From contig NZ_AJXT01000024.1 in the NCBI RefSeq assembly GCF_000264295.1, positions 1-64,000 of the forward strand: a stretch of 64,000 nucleotides of DNA. Direction: 5' to 3'. Source of the stretch: Rhodanobacter spathiphylli B39 (lineage in GTDB: Bacteria; Pseudomonadota; Gammaproteobacteria; Xanthomonadales; Rhodanobacteraceae). The notes beneath the pieces are model-generated. The model was not told the origin of the DNA and ran no database searches. It saw nothing but the letters and a program-made list of their open reading frames with translations. Position 1 is the first letter of the stretch, and the number at the start of each line of letters is the position of its first letter. A program made the position numbers and the translations under genes. This document shows, piece by piece, positions 24,410-34,530 of the stretch.

Positions 24410-25801
24410 TCAGTCGATCCTGATCGGTTCGTGCAGGCCGGGCAGCTGGCAGTTCACGCCTTGCCCGGTCAGCACGTCCTGCATGGCCTGCATGCCGCGG
24501 TCGTATTCGCCGTGCACCAGGAACACCTTGCGCCGCGGTGCATCACCCAGCCAGGCCAGCAGCGAGGGCTGGTCGGCGTGGGCGGAGAAGCCGTTGATCG
24601 TCCACACCTGCGCGCGCACCGGGATCTCCTCGTTGAACACGCGCACGCTGGCGGCCCCGTCGATGATCCGCCGCGCCAGCGTGCCTTCCGCGGCATAGCC
24701 GACGAACACCACGCTGCTGCGCTCGCGCCACAGGTTGTGCTTGAGGTGGTGACGCACGCGGCCGCCGTTGCACATGCCCGAGCCGGCCAGGATGATCGCG
24801 CCGCCGTCGACGTTGTTGATCGCCATCGACTCGGCCGTTTCGCGGGTGAAGTGCAGGCCGGGCATGGCAAACGGGTCGCCGTGCTGCAGTTCGTCCAGGA
24901 AGCGCTGGTCAAAGCATTCCCGGTGGCGGCGGAAGATCTCGGTGGCGGAGATCGCCATCGGCGAGTCCAGGAACACCCGTACGTGCGGCGGAATTGCGCC
25001 GCTAGCGATGCCGCGGTGCAGGTAATAGAGGATTTCCTGGGTGCGCTCCAGCGCGAAGGTGGGGATCACCACGTTGCCGCGCCGGTTCACCGTGTCGCGG
25101 ATGGCCTGGTACATCTCGTCCACCGAGTCCGGCACTGAACGGTGCGGACGATCGCCGTAGGTGCTCTCCATCACCACGTAGTCGGCCGGCGGCGCGGGTG
25201 TCGGATCGCGCAGGATCGGTCGGCCGGGGTTGCCGAGATCGCCGGAGAACAGCATGCGGCGCTGCCGCTTGCCGTCGTCGAGCTGCAGCAGGATCGACGC
25301 GGAGCCGAGGATGTGGCCGGCATCGAGGAAGCGTGCCGTGACACCTTCGACCACCGGCACCGTTTCGTCGTAGCCGACATCCGGGCCAAAGAAGTCCAGC
25401 GCTTGCAGCGCCTCGTCCAGGGTGTACAGCGGCGGTGTCACTTCCTCGCCGCGGCGATTGCGGCGTTGCGCCCGGCGCGCCTCTTCCTCCTGCAGGCCGG
25501 CCGAATCGAGCATCACCACCCGCGCCAGTTCGCGGGTGGCGGCCGTGGTGATGATGCGACCACGAAAGCCCTGGCTCACCAGTAGCGGGATCCGCCCGCA
25601 ATGGTCGAGGTGGGCGTGGGTCAGCAGCAATGCATCGATGCCGGCCGGGTCGAAGCCGAACGGCTCGGCATTGGCCCGCTCCACTTCGTCGCTGCCCTGG
25701 AACATGCCGCAGTCGATCAGTACGCGGCGATCGTTGCAGGTGACCAGGTGGCAGGAGCCGGTGACCTGTTTGGCGGCGCCGTGGCAGCTGTAGATGATCA
25801 T
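24410..25801 (-). CDS. MBL-fold beta-CASP ribonuclease-like protein
   Basis: The 463-residue protein has the metallo-beta-lactamase signature LLTHAHLDHCGRIP (HxHxDH) in its N-terminal third, a beta-CASP insert and C-terminal motifs NGFSAHADQPSLLAWLG and VHGEYD, as in CPSF-like RNA-processing exonucleases that bind two zinc ions. Bacterial stand-alone members are often found in anaerobic and stress clusters; the RNA target is unknown. ATG 25801 begins MIIYSCHGAAKQVTGSCHLV, the conserved N-terminus; the open frame upstream is noncoding. A divergent FNR-like box at 25863 lies 62 bases (centre to ATG about 68) upstream and could serve this gene. Confidence 0.88.
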   Translation of the reverse strand: MIIYSCHGAAKQVTGSCHLVTCNDRRVLIDCGMFQGSDEVERANAEPFGFDPAGIDALLLTHAHLDHCGRIPLLVSQGFRGRIITTAATRELARVVMLDSAGLQEEEARRAQRRNRRGEEVTPPLYTLDEALQALDFFGPDVGYDETVPVVEGVTARFLDAGHILGSASILLQLDDGKRQRRMLFSGDLGNPGRPILRDPTPAPPADYVVMESTYGDRPHRSVPDSVDEMYQAIRDTVNRRGNVVIPTFALERTQEILYYLHRGIASGAIPPHVRVFLDSPMAISATEIFRRHRECFDQRFLDELQHGDPFAMPGLHFTRETAESMAINNVDGGAIILAGSGMCNGGRVRHHLKHNLWRERSSVVFVGYAAEGTLARRIIDGAASVRVFNEEIPVRAQVWTINGFSAHADQPSLLAWLGDAPRRKVFLVHGEYDRGMQAMQDVLTGQGVNCQLPGLHEPIRID

Positions 25802-25862
25802 GCGGGTCTTGCTCCGGATGGCACAGTCCGGCGGACTTTCCCATGAAGCCGCCGCAACCGTA

Positions 25863-25876
25863 CTGACCGACGTCAA
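25863..25876. promoter_or_regulatory. FNR/ANR-like box between divergent genes
   Basis: CTGACCGACGTCAA, one mismatch to TTGAC-N4-GTCAA. It lies between the leftward MBL-fold gene and the rightward PepSY gene. Class II starts would fall near 25828 (left) or 25911 (right), both suitably spaced from the ATGs. Confidence 0.55.
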
Positions 25877-25965
25877 TCGCGGATGTCGAAGGGGCTTAAG
25901 ACCCACGTAAGCCTTCCCGGTTGCAATGCCACCCAAGGCAATCATGCCGATACGGGAGAAGCACC

Positions 25966-26238
25966 ATGAAGCGCATCGTCATCGCACCGTTGTTCCTCGC
26001 CGCCGCCGTCCTGTCGGCGTCCGCCTTCGCCGCACCGCAATGCACCAAGGCGCCGCGCGCGCAGTGGCTGACCGAGGCGGCGATGAAGCAGAAGGTGCTC
26101 GACCAGGGCTACACCATCAAGGTGTTCCAGGTCTCGGGAAACTGCTACGAGATCTACGGCAAGGACAAGGCGGGCAAGAAAGTGGAGATCTATTTCGATC
26201 CCACCGACGGCCGCATCGTCAGGAAGAAGGGCGGTTGA
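25966..26238 (+). CDS. Periplasmic PepSY-like protein
   Basis: The 90-residue protein has a signal peptide cut after AFA (about residue 22). The mature part is one PepSY-like unit: helix (AAMKQKVLDQGYTIKVFQVSG), then strands ending in KVEIYFDPTDGRIVRKKGG. Two cysteines (C26 and C59) could form a disulfide. Small PepSY proteins often accompany a b-type cytochrome and a sensor kinase, as here: the cytochrome b gene begins 29 bases downstream, followed by a response regulator and kinase. GGGAGAAG precedes the ATG. Confidence 0.8.
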   Translation: MKRIVIAPLFLAAAVLSASAFAAPQCTKAPRAQWLTEAAMKQKVLDQGYTIKVFQVSGNCYEIYGKDKAGKKVEIYFDPTDGRIVRKKGG

Positions 26239-26267
26239 TCGTCACCTGACTCGAGCGAGGAAAAGCC

Positions 26268-26864
26268 ATGAACGCGATGGTCAAAGTGTGGGACCCGCTG
26301 GTCCGCCTGTTCCACTGGTCGCTGGCGGGCTTGTTCCTCGCCAACTTCTTCACCGACGACGGCGAGCTGGTCCACCGTGGGATCGGTTACGCCGTGCTGG
26401 CCCTGCTCGCGGTGCGTTTCGTGTGGGGCTGGGTCGGCACGCGGCACGCGCGCTTCGCCGACTGGGTGCCCGGCCCGCGCCGGGTGCGAGACTACCTGCG
26501 CGAGCGCCTGGCCGGGCGCTCGCGACGACAGCTCGGGCACAACCCGGCGGCCGCCGTGATGATCCTGGCGCTGCTGGTCGGCGTGTTGCTGGTCGGTGTC
26601 ACCGGCTGGCTGCAGACCACAGATCGATTCTTCGGTGAGGGGTGGCTGGAGGAGCTGCACGAAGCGCTGGCCTACGCCGTGCTGGGGCTGGTCGTGCTGC
26701 ACGTGCTGGCCGCGGTGGGCGAGAGCGTGCATTACGGCGAGAACCTGGTCGCCGCGATGATCCACGGCCGCAAGCATGCGCTGGGGCAGGATGCCGCAGG
26801 CGGCGAAAAGACGGCGCCAATTGCTGCAAGTCAAGTGGGCGGATCGATCACGCGAGAAGAATGA
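26268..26864 (+). CDS. Cytochrome b561-domain (NiFe-hydrogenase-type) protein
   Basis: The 198-residue protein has four membrane helices with the di-heme b pattern of the hydrogenase/cytochrome b561 group: DPLVRLFHWSLAGLFL (about 9-24), RGIGYAVLALLAVRFVWGW, NPAAAVMILALLVGVLLVGVTGW and ELHEALAYAVLGLVVLHVLAAVGES. It probably passes electrons between quinol and a periplasmic or soluble partner. No partner dehydrogenase is adjacent; it is between the PepSY gene and the two-component regulators, only four bases before the response regulator ATG. Confidence 0.85.
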   Translation: MNAMVKVWDPLVRLFHWSLAGLFLANFFTDDGELVHRGIGYAVLALLAVRFVWGWVGTRHARFADWVPGPRRVRDYLRERLAGRSRRQLGHNPAAAVMILALLVGVLLVGVTGWLQTTDRFFGEGWLEELHEALAYAVLGLVVLHVLAAVGESVHYGENLVAAMIHGRKHALGQDAAGGEKTAPIAASQVGGSITREE

Positions 26865-26868
26865 GGCC

Positions 26869-27543
26869 ATGCGCGTCCTGCTAGCCGAAGACGACCGGGC
26901 ACTGGGGCAGGCGCTGGCCGACGGCCTGCGCCAGCTCGGCTATGCGGTGGACTGGATCACCGACGGCAACCAGGCGGCCGCCGCCCTGAGCGACACCGCG
27001 TATGCCGCGGCGGTGCTGGACTGGAACCTGCCGCGCAGCAGCGGCCCGGCGATCATCGCCGGCATGCGCCGGCGCCAGGACGCCACCCCGGTGCTGCTGC
27101 TGACCGCCCGCGACGAACTGGCCGACCGCGTCGCCGGGCTGGACGCCGGCGCCGACGATTACGTGGTCAAGCCGGTGCACCTGGACGAACTGGCCGCCCG
27201 CCTGCGCGCCTTGTTGCGGCGGGCCGACGGCCAGGTCGAGCCGGCGATCCGCGTGGGCGCGCTGGAAGTCACCCCGGCCGCGCGCAGCGCCACGCTTGCC
27301 GATGCGCCGCTGGAGCTGACCGCGCGCGAATACGCGTTGCTGGAAATGCTGGTGCGCCATCCCGGGCGTGCGTATTCCCGCGAGCAACTGGAGGATGCGT
27401 TGTACGGCTGGGACCGCGAAGTGGCCAGCAACGCGGTGGAAGTGCACATCCATCACCTGCGCCACAAGCTGGGACCAGGCTGGATTCGCACCTTGCGCGG
27501 TATCGGCTACGCCATCAATCCGCCCGGCGGGGTTGCCGCGTGA
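26869..27543 (+). CDS. OmpR-family response regulator
   Basis: The 224-residue protein has a receiver domain (1-115) with acidic pocket D8/D9, phosphoacceptor D51 (VLDWNLP), T79 and K101, then a winged-helix DNA-binding domain (about 125-220) with ELTAREYALLEMLVRHPG and EVHIHHLRHKLG. The style is that of the QseB/PmrA group. Its stop overlaps the GTG start of the kinase gene. The pair likely controls this same operon or envelope functions; the signal is unknown. Confidence 0.92.
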   Translation: MRVLLAEDDRALGQALADGLRQLGYAVDWITDGNQAAAALSDTAYAAAVLDWNLPRSSGPAIIAGMRRRQDATPVLLLTARDELADRVAGLDAGADDYVVKPVHLDELAARLRALLRRADGQVEPAIRVGALEVTPAARSATLADAPLELTAREYALLEMLVRHPGRAYSREQLEDALYGWDREVASNAVEVHIHHLRHKLGPGWIRTLRGIGYAINPPGGVAA

Positions 27544-28919
27544 TCCGCCCCTCGCTCAACCGGCGGCTGGTGCTGCGGCTGCTGGCCGGCATCGTGCTGG
27601 TGTGGTGTGCCGCCGCCGGCTGGCTGGCCTGGCGCAGCCTGCACGAGGTCGACGAGATCTTCGACCAGATGCTGGTGCGCACCGCCGCCAGCGTGTTCGC
27701 GGTGATGCCGGACGAGGTCGCCCGCGTCGGTACGGTGCGCCTGCCGGACAAGCCGCTGCTCGGCTCGGACGATACCGCCCAGCGGCCGGCCATCGTGCTG
27801 CGCGATGCGCGCGGCGAACTGCTGGTCGAGAGCGCCGAACTGCCGCTGCTGCGCTTCGACCCGGGTGATGCGCACTTCCATTCGATCGTGCACGACGACC
27901 GGCGCTGGCGGGTGTTCCAGCGCTGGGATGCGCGGCATCGGTACTGGGTCCAGGTCGGCGCGCCGCTGGACGAGCGCGACGAACTGCTGCGCAAGCTGCT
28001 GGCGCCGGCGCTGCTGGCCTTGCTCGCGCTGCTGGTGCTGGTGCCGCCGATCGTGTTTGCCGGTTTGCGCAGCGGGCTGAAACCGCTGCGCCAGCTGGCG
28101 CGCAGCCTCTCCGCCGGCACCGATCCGGCCGCCGCCTCGCTCACCGACGCGCGGGTGCCGGTCGAGCTGGCGCCGTTCACCGAGGCGATCGACCAACTGG
28201 TCGATCGCCTGCGGCGCAGCCTGGAACACGAACGCCGCTTCACCGCCGACGCCGCGCACGAACTGCGCCACCCGCTGGCGGCGCTGCGGCTGGAACTGGA
28301 CCTGGCCGGGCGCGGCGACGATGTGCCCGTGCGCGCGCAGCACCTGCAGCGCGCGCAGGCGGCGCTGGACCGCATGCAGCGACTGGTGGCCCAGCTGCTG
28401 ATGCTGGCGCGGGTCGAGAAACTGGCCGAGCTGGACGACGCCGGCCCGTTGCGTCTGGTGAGCGTGGCCGAAGCCGCCCTGCGCGACGCCAGCGAGCGCG
28501 CGGCGGCGCGTTCCATCGAGCTGTCGCTGGACCACGACGGCAACGACTTCGTGCTGGGCAGCCGCAGCCTGCTCGACATCCTGGTGCAGAACCTGCTCGA
28601 CAACGCGCTGCGCCACGTACCCGACCACGGCCAGGTGAACGTGCGCGTCGGCGGACGCGACGAACAGGTGACACTGGAGGTGAACGACAGCGGCAGCGGC
28701 TTCGCCGACGCGGCCGTGGCGCGGCTGGGCGAGCGCTTCCATCGCCCCGAAGGCAGCATCGGTGAAGGCAGCGGGCTGGGCCTGTCGATCGCCCAGGCGA
28801 TCGCCCGCCTGCACCACGGCGAGCTGGCCTTCGGTCGCTCCGCGCTGGGTGGCGCGCAAGTGAGTTTCAGCCTGCCGCGCGTCGCGACCGACGCGGCGCA
28901 TGCGCCCGGCTACGCTTGA
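27540..28919 (+). CDS. Sensor histidine kinase
   Basis: The 459-residue kinase starts at GTG 27540, overlapping the regulator stop (GTGA). It has two membrane helices (about 10-31 and 153-175) enclosing a 120-residue periplasmic sensor, a HAMP-like linker, then the H-box with H240 (ADAAHELRHPL), the N-box QNLLDNALRH (about 350-359), DSGSGF and the G-box GSGLGLSIAQAIARLH. The order matches QseC/PmrB-type sensors. The preceding PepSY and cytochrome b genes suggest a redox or envelope signal, which is inference from context. Confidence 0.92.
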   Translation: MIRPSLNRRLVLRLLAGIVLVWCAAAGWLAWRSLHEVDEIFDQMLVRTAASVFAVMPDEVARVGTVRLPDKPLLGSDDTAQRPAIVLRDARGELLVESAELPLLRFDPGDAHFHSIVHDDRRWRVFQRWDARHRYWVQVGAPLDERDELLRKLLAPALLALLALLVLVPPIVFAGLRSGLKPLRQLARSLSAGTDPAAASLTDARVPVELAPFTEAIDQLVDRLRRSLEHERRFTADAAHELRHPLAALRLELDLAGRGDDVPVRAQHLQRAQAALDRMQRLVAQLLMLARVEKLAELDDAGPLRLVSVAEAALRDASERAAARSIELSLDHDGNDFVLGSRSLLDILVQNLLDNALRHVPDHGQVNVRVGGRDEQVTLEVNDSGSGFADAAVARLGERFHRPEGSIGEGSGLGLSIAQAIARLHHGELAFGRSALGGAQVSFSLPRVATDAAHAPGYA

Positions 28920-28950
28920 TCCATCGGCCGTCTCATTCTGGAGAACTCCC

Positions 28951-29391
28951 ATGACCGAACCTGCTGGCAAGCTGAGCTTCCAGGTCCTTGCCCATCGCAC
29001 CGATGCCCACGGCAGCGTCGCCCGCTGCAAGCATGCCGAACTGTCGCTGGATACCGATCTGGCCGGTCGCCTCGATGCGTTCAATCCCGCCGAACTGCTG
29101 CTGGCCGCCCTGTCGGCCTGCATGATCAAGAGCATCGAGCGGGTCACGCCGATCCTGAAGTTCCAGTGGCGCGGGGTCGAGGTGCGCGTGCATGGCGTGC
29201 GCCAGGACGTGCCGCCGCGGCTGGAATCGATCGACTACGAGATCCTGGTGGACAGCGACGAGAGCGAGCAGCGCCTGGCCTTGTTGCACGACAACGTGCG
29301 CAAGTTCGGCACGGTATTCAACACGGTGGCGCCGGGCACGCGTCTTTCCGGCGTGCTGCGGCGAGCGGATGGGAGGAGGGCCGACGGCTGA
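28951..29391 (+). CDS. OsmC family protein
   Basis: The 146-residue protein has the OsmC/Ohr fold pattern: N-terminal strands, [21 protein letters not shown] (about 45-65) with C57, and C-terminal strands ending TRLSGVL. OsmC and Ohr peroxidases use two cysteines; here the second position ([10 protein letters not shown]) has no Cys, and C26 is elsewhere, so classical thiol peroxidase activity is doubtful and the protein may be closer to the YhfA type. GGAGAA precedes the ATG. It stands 31 bases after the kinase gene, so may share its transcript. Confidence 0.82.
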   Translation: MTEPAGKLSFQVLAHRTDAHGSVARCKHAELSLDTDLAGRLDAFNPAELLLAALSACMIKSIERVTPILKFQWRGVEVRVHGVRQDVPPRLESIDYEILVDSDESEQRLALLHDNVRKFGTVFNTVAPGTRLSGVLRRADGRRADG

Positions 29392-29455
29392 ATGGCATCG
29401 TCGCATCGGGAGCCACCCTGCGGTCGGGCTCGTCGAAGGCCGGGCCGCCGCGCCT

Positions 29456-30742
29456 TCACTGTCCCCAGCTGACGAACATCACCACGGCCGCCGTCGCCAT
29501 GGCCGCAGTAGCCAACCAGCCGAAGATCTTCAGCGGCCACGGCATGGTGAACTTGCCCATGACCTTGCGCCGCGAGCCCATCAGCATCATCACGACCATC
29601 AATGGCACAGCGGTGACGCCGTTGACCACCGCGCTCCAGTACAAGGCCTTGATCGGGTCCAGCGGCGTCAGGTTCAGCGCGATGCCGGCGAGGCTGGCGA
29701 CGATCAGTACGGTGTAGAAAAAACGGGCGTTCTGCGGCTTGTATTCCAGCCCGCTGCGCTGACCGAAGGCGCCGGCGGCGGCATAGGCGGTGGCGCCGGC
29801 CAGCACCGGTACGGCGAGCAGGCCGGTGCCGATGATCCCGGCGGCGAACAGCGCGAAGGCCAGGTCGCCAGCCAGTGGCCGCAGTGCCGCGGCCGCTTCG
29901 GCGGAGGTCTGGATGTCGACCTTGCCGTGTGCGTGCAGCACGATCGCGGCGGTGAGGATGATGAAGAAGGCAATCAGGTTGGAGAAGATCATGCCGACCG
30001 TGGTGTCGATGCCGATGCGGCGCAGGGCGCTCGGCGCCTGCTTCGGCGCGCGGCGCAGCGGCTTGCGGCGTTTGCTGGAGGTCATTTCCTCGACCTCCTG
30101 CGCCGCCTGCCAGCAGAACAGATAGGGGCTGATGGTGGTGCCGAGCAGGGCGACCAGGCCGACCGCGTATTGCGCATTCCAGCGGATGGGCGGCAGCACC
30201 AGGCTCTTCAGTACGGCCAGCCACGGCACGCCGATCACCAGCACGGTGGCCACGTAGGCAAACAGGCTGAGGGTGAGCAACTTCAGGATCGGGGCGTAAC
30301 GGGTGAACGGTATGAACACCTGCAGCACCAGCGACAACAGCGCGAAACCCGCCGCGTAGAGCAGCGCCGGTCCGCCGATCAGCAGTTGCAGCGCGGCGCC
30401 CATGGCACCGATGTCGGCCGCCAGGTTGATCACGTTGGCGAACACCAGCGAGGCCGTCAACGCGTAGACCAGCGGATGCGGATAGTGCTTGCGCATGCCG
30501 TCCATCAGGCCGTGGCCGGTGACGCGGCCGATGCCGGCGCTGACCGCCTGGATCGCGATCATCAGCGGCATGGTCAGCACGACGCACCACAGCATGCCGT
30601 AGCCGAATGCGGCCCCCACCTGCGAGTAGGTGGCGATCCCGCTGGGGTCGTCGTCGGCCGCGCCGGTGACCAGGCCTGCGCTCAGGTTGGCCCACACCGG
30701 CCTTTCGGTACCGCCATCTTCGGTGTTCCTGCGCACGGTCAT
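29456..30742 (-). CDS. NRAMP-related metal transporter, noncanonical site
   Basis: The 428-residue protein has about 11 membrane spans and the overall NRAMP layout. The metal-binding motifs differ from MntH: in TM1 the DPGN motif reads DPSG ([14 protein letters not shown]), and in TM6 the MPH motif is replaced by [15 protein letters not shown]. Loss of the TM6 Met that favours transition metals suggests another substrate, for example Mg2+ as in NRAMP-related magnesium transporters; this is inference. It is divergent from the phosphoketolase gene and converges on the OsmC gene. No metal-responsive riboswitch was seen upstream. Confidence 0.82.
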   Translation of the reverse strand: MTVRRNTEDGGTERPVWANLSAGLVTGAADDDPSGIATYSQVGAAFGYGMLWCVVLTMPLMIAIQAVSAGIGRVTGHGLMDGMRKHYPHPLVYALTASLVFANVINLAADIGAMGAALQLLIGGPALLYAAGFALLSLVLQVFIPFTRYAPILKLLTLSLFAYVATVLVIGVPWLAVLKSLVLPPIRWNAQYAVGLVALLGTTISPYLFCWQAAQEVEEMTSSKRRKPLRRAPKQAPSALRRIGIDTTVGMIFSNLIAFFIILTAAIVLHAHGKVDIQTSAEAAAALRPLAGDLAFALFAAGIIGTGLLAVPVLAGATAYAAAGAFGQRSGLEYKPQNARFFYTVLIVASLAGIALNLTPLDPIKALYWSAVVNGVTAVPLMVVMMLMGSRRKVMGKFTMPWPLKIFGWLATAAMATAAVVMFVSWGQ

Positions 30743-30922
30743 GGGTGTTTCCGGTGGAGTGGTTGCCGACTGGGCCGGTGTCGCAGGTCAGTGCCCGTTG
30801 CCCAAGTGTGGTCGGGAGTCGGTGCGGTTGCACGACATGCGGCAATGTGCAGCATCGGAATTCACGGATACGGGTACATACTGCGGGCATACCGGGCTTC
30901 CAGCCCGCCGGGGAGACTGTCG

Positions 30923-33322
30923 ATGGCGACCCACCTGGATTGTCCGCCGGCCGATGCCGGATCGTTGCGGGGCATCGATGCGTGGTGGCGCGCGGCGAAC
31001 TACCTCTCGGTCGGGCAGATTTACCTGCGCGCGAATCCGCTGCTGCGCGAACCGCTGGCCCCGGCGCACATCAAGCGCATGTTGCTTGGCCACTGGGGCA
31101 CCACACCGGGGCAGAACTTCATCTACGCGCACCTGAACCGGGTGATCAGGCAACACGATCTGGACATGCTCTACCTCTCCGGGCCCGGCCATGGCGGGCC
31201 CGCCGTGGTGGCCAATGCCTACCTCGACGGCACCTACAGCGAGGTCTATCCGCAGATCGGCCGGGACGAGGCCGGCTTGCAGCGGCTGTTCAAGCAGTTC
31301 TCGTTCCCGGGAGGCATAGCCAGCCATGCCTCGCCGGAGTGCCCGGGCTCGATGCACGAGGGCGGCGAACTCGGCTACTCGCTCAGCCATGCGTTCGGCG
31401 CCGTCTTCGACAACCCCGGCTTGATCGCCGCCTGTGTCGTGGGCGATGGCGAGGCGGAGACGGGGCCGCTGGCCACGGCGTGGCACTCGAACAAGTTTCT
31501 CGACCCGGTGGGCGATGGCGCGGTGCTGCCGATCCTGCATCTGAACGGCTACAAGATCGCCAATCCCACCGTGCTGGCACGCATCGGCCATGACGAGCTG
31601 GAGCAGCTGTTGCGCGGCTACGGCTGGACGCCGCATTTCGTGGTGGGCAGCGAACCGGCGGCCATGCACCAGGCGATGGCCGCGACGCTGGACGCCGTGG
31701 TGGCGCAGATCCGCCAGATCCAGCGCGACGCCCGCGAAGGCGGCGTCACCACCCGGCCGCGCTGGCCGATGATCGTGCTCGATTCGCCCAAGGGCTGGAC
31801 CGGCCCGGCCGTGGTCGACGGACGGCCAAACGAAGGCACGTTCCGCGCCCACCAGGTGCCGTTGTCGATCTCGTCGACGAGCCCGCCGGAACACCTGGCG
31901 CAGCTCGAGGCGTGGCTGCGCAGCTATCGGCCGGAAGAACTGTTCGACGAGGAAGGCCGTTTCCGCGCGGAGTGGGCCGCATTGGCGCCGACCGGGACGC
32001 GTCGCATGAGCGCGAACCCGCACAGCAATGGTGGCCTGCTGTTGCGCGACCTGAACATGCCGGATTTCCGCGACTACGCCGTCGACGTGCCGATCCCCGG
32101 CGTGCCCGGCATCGGGGACACGCGGGTGCTCGGGCCGTTCCTGCGCGACGTGATCCGGGGCAACGCCGAGCAGCGCAACTTCCGCATGTTCGGGCCGGAC
32201 GAGACGCTGTCCAACGGCCTGGGCGCGGCGTTCGAGGTCACCGATCGGCAATGGCAGGCCACTACCTTGCCGGGCGACGAGTTTCTCGCCCCGAGCGGGC
32301 GGGTGGTGGAGATGCTCAGCGAGCACCAGTGCGAAGGCTGGCTGGAAGGCTATCTGCTGACCGGGCGCCATGGCCTGTTCAACTGCTACGAGGCATTCAT
32401 CCATATCGTCGATGCCATGTTCAACCAGCACGCGAAGTGGTTGAAGATGACCGCGGCGATTCCGTGGCGGCGCAAGATCGCCTCGCTGAATTACCTGCTG
32501 GCGTCGCATGTGTGGCGACAGGACCACAACGGTTTCACCCACCAGGATCCGGGTTTCATCGACCACGTGATCAACAAGAAGGCCAGCATCGTGCGGGTGT
32601 ACCTGCCGCCGGATGCGAACTGCCTGTTGTCGGTGATGGACCATTGCCTGCGCAGCCGGCACTACGTCAACGTGGTGGTCGCGGGCAAGCATCCGGCGCC
32701 GCAATGGCTGGCGATGGATGCGGCGGCGAGCCATTGCAGCCAGGGCATCGGCCTGTGGCCGTGGGCCAGCAGCGATCAGCACGATGAGCCGGACGTGGTG
32801 ATGGCCTGCGCCGGTGACGTGCCCACGCTGGAAACGCTGGCCGCGATGTCGATCCTGCGCCGTTACCTGCCGGAGCTGAAGGTGCGCGTGGTCAACGTGG
32901 TCGACCTGATGAAGCTGCAGTCGCCCAGTGAACATCCGCATGGCCTGGACGATGACGACTTCGACCAGTTGTTCACCCGCGACACGCCGGTGATCTTCGC
33001 CTTCCACGGCTACCCGACACTGATCCACCGCCTGACCTACCGGCGCGCCAACCACGACAACCTGCACGTGCACGGCTACCGGGAGGAGGGCACCATCACC
33101 ACCGCGTTCGACATGACGGTGCTCAACCAGCTCGACCGTTTCCATCTGGTGATCGACGTGATCAACCGGGTGCCGCGGGCAGGCGAGCGCGGCATCTACC
33201 TCAAGCAGAAGCTGCTGGACAAGCTGGTCGAGCACAAGCGGTACATCGACGAGAACGGCGAGGACCTGCCGGAGATCCGCAACTGGGCGTGGAGCGCGGA
33301 GACCGCAGGCATGCTGGCGTAA
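30923..33322 (+). CDS. xfp: Phosphoketolase
   Basis: The enzyme splits xylulose 5-phosphate (and often fructose 6-phosphate) with phosphate into acetyl phosphate and a shorter sugar phosphate, using thiamine diphosphate. The 799-residue length is typical. Key segments are the TPP motif [20 protein letters not shown] (about 173-192), [10 protein letters not shown] and the C-terminal [16 protein letters not shown] 30923 gives the family N-terminus; a longer open frame upstream runs antisense to the NRAMP-like gene and is noncoding. It converges on ackA (14-base gap); its acetyl phosphate would feed the adjacent acetate kinase. Confidence 0.95.
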   Translation: MATHLDCPPADAGSLRGIDAWWRAANYLSVGQIYLRANPLLREPLAPAHIKRMLLGHWGTTPGQNFIYAHLNRVIRQHDLDMLYLSGPGHGGPAVVANAYLDGTYSEVYPQIGRDEAGLQRLFKQFSFPGGIASHASPECPGSMHEGGELGYSLSHAFGAVFDNPGLIAACVVGDGEAETGPLATAWHSNKFLDPVGDGAVLPILHLNGYKIANPTVLARIGHDELEQLLRGYGWTPHFVVGSEPAAMHQAMAATLDAVVAQIRQIQRDAREGGVTTRPRWPMIVLDSPKGWTGPAVVDGRPNEGTFRAHQVPLSISSTSPPEHLAQLEAWLRSYRPEELFDEEGRFRAEWAALAPTGTRRMSANPHSNGGLLLRDLNMPDFRDYAVDVPIPGVPGIGDTRVLGPFLRDVIRGNAEQRNFRMFGPDETLSNGLGAAFEVTDRQWQATTLPGDEFLAPSGRVVEMLSEHQCEGWLEGYLLTGRHGLFNCYEAFIHIVDAMFNQHAKWLKMTAAIPWRRKIASLNYLLASHVWRQDHNGFTHQDPGFIDHVINKKASIVRVYLPPDANCLLSVMDHCLRSRHYVNVVVAGKHPAPQWLAMDAAASHCSQGIGLWPWASSDQHDEPDVVMACAGDVPTLETLAAMSILRRYLPELKVRVVNVVDLMKLQSPSEHPHGLDDDDFDQLFTRDTPVIFAFHGYPTLIHRLTYRRANHDNLHVHGYREEGTITTAFDMTVLNQLDRFHLVIDVINRVPRAGERGIYLKQKLLDKLVEHKRYIDENGEDLPEIRNWAWSAETAGMLA

Positions 33323-33336
33323 GGCCGTGCCGTGCT

Positions 33337-34530
33337 TCAATGGCGAATGAGGGTGGCGGCAGCGCTGGCGGCCACCCATTCCTCGTTGGTGGGTTCCACC
33401 ACCACGCACACCTTGCTGGCCGCGCTGGAGATCACGGGGGCATGGGCGGCATTCGCCGAGGGGTCCAGCGCGATGCCGAGAAAGCCCAGGGCGGCGCAGA
33501 TGCGTTCGCGGATCGCCGCGTTGTGCTCGCCGATGCCGGCGGTGAACGCCAGCATGTCCAGGCCGTTCAGCGCCGCCGCCAGCGCACCCACTTCGCGCAC
33601 CGCGCTGCGCACATACAGGTCCAGCGCTTCGCGTGCGCGTGCGTCGTCCTCATGCTGCAACAACATGCGCGGATCGGACGAGATGCCGGAAACGCCGAGC
33701 AGGCCGGACTCGTGGTACAGCATCCGCGCCACCTGTTCGAGCGACAGTTTGCGGATCTCCATCAGGTAGATCACCGCGCCGGGGTCGAGCGCGCCGCAAC
33801 GCGTGCCCATCATCAATCCATCCAGCGCGGAGAAGCCCATGGTGGTGGCGACACTGCGCAGATCCTGCAGCGCGCACAGGCTGGCGCCGCTGCCCAGGTG
33901 CGCCACGATCGTGCGGCCGCGCGCGGCCACGCCGTAGCGCTCGCCCAGGGCCTGTGCCACGTAGGCATACGACAGGCCGTGGAAGCCGTAGCGCCGCAAG
34001 CCCTGCTGCCAGGCCGAGCGTGGCAGTGGCAGCATTTTTTCCACGGTGGGCATGCTCTGGTGGAAGGCGGTGTCGAAGCAGGCGACTTGCGGCAGTTGCG
34101 GCTGTTCATCCAGCAGCGCGGCGATCGCTTCCAGCGCAAAGGGTTGGTGCAGCGGCGCCAGCGGGACGTAGCTCTTCAGGTCGGCCAGCACCCCCGCATC
34201 GACCCGCGTCGGCTCGAAATACTTGCTGCCGCCATGCACGACACGGTGAGCGACCGCCACGATCCGGCCATCTTCCAGGCGATCCACGATGCGTTGGCGC
34301 AGCAACGTCAGGGCCGACAGGTACGGCTGCCCGGCATCCAGTGTCAGTGGCTCGACAGCGGTGTCGATCGCGCTGAACACCGGCGTGGCGCCGGTGATGC
34401 CTTCGATCGCGCCGCTCCAGTGCGGCGTGCGCGACAGCGGCGTGTGGCTGGCGTCGAACAGCGCGAACTTGATGCTGGAGGAGCCGCAGTTCAGCACCAG
34501 GATCAGCGGGCGGCCGGTGGCGTCGGTCAT
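33337..34530 (-). CDS. ackA: Acetate kinase
   Basis: AckA transfers phosphate from acetyl phosphate to ADP, yielding acetate and ATP. The 397-residue protein has the signatures LILVLNCGSSSIKFALFD (about 9-26), VAHRVVHGG, FDTAFHQSMP and FTAGIGEHNAAIRE. ATG 34530 overlaps the stop of the phosphotransacetylase-like gene by four bases. Together with that gene and phosphoketolase it completes a sugar-to-acetate, ATP-yielding route useful without O2. Confidence 0.95.
   Translation of the reverse strand: MTDATGRPLILVLNCGSSSIKFALFDASHTPLSRTPHWSGAIEGITGATPVFSAIDTAVEPLTLDAGQPYLSALTLLRQRIVDRLEDGRIVAVAHRVVHGGSKYFEPTRVDAGVLADLKSYVPLAPLHQPFALEAIAALLDEQPQLPQVACFDTAFHQSMPTVEKMLPLPRSAWQQGLRRYGFHGLSYAYVAQALGERYGVAARGRTIVAHLGSGASLCALQDLRSVATTMGFSALDGLMMGTRCGALDPGAVIYLMEIRKLSLEQVARMLYHESGLLGVSGISSDPRMLLQHEDDARAREALDLYVRSAVREVGALAAALNGLDMLAFTAGIGEHNAAIRERICAALGFLGIALDPSANAAHAPVISSAASKVCVVVEPTNEEWVAASAAATLIRH

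Noticed and set aside
29192..33322. 1376-residue open frame ending in phosphoketolase
   Set aside because: Its first 577 codons run antisense to the NRAMP-like gene and read as low-complexity. Phosphoketolase begins at ATG 30923.
30788..33409. 873-residue minus-strand open frame opposite phosphoketolase
   Set aside because: Antisense shadow with His/Arg/Gln-rich composition and no domain.
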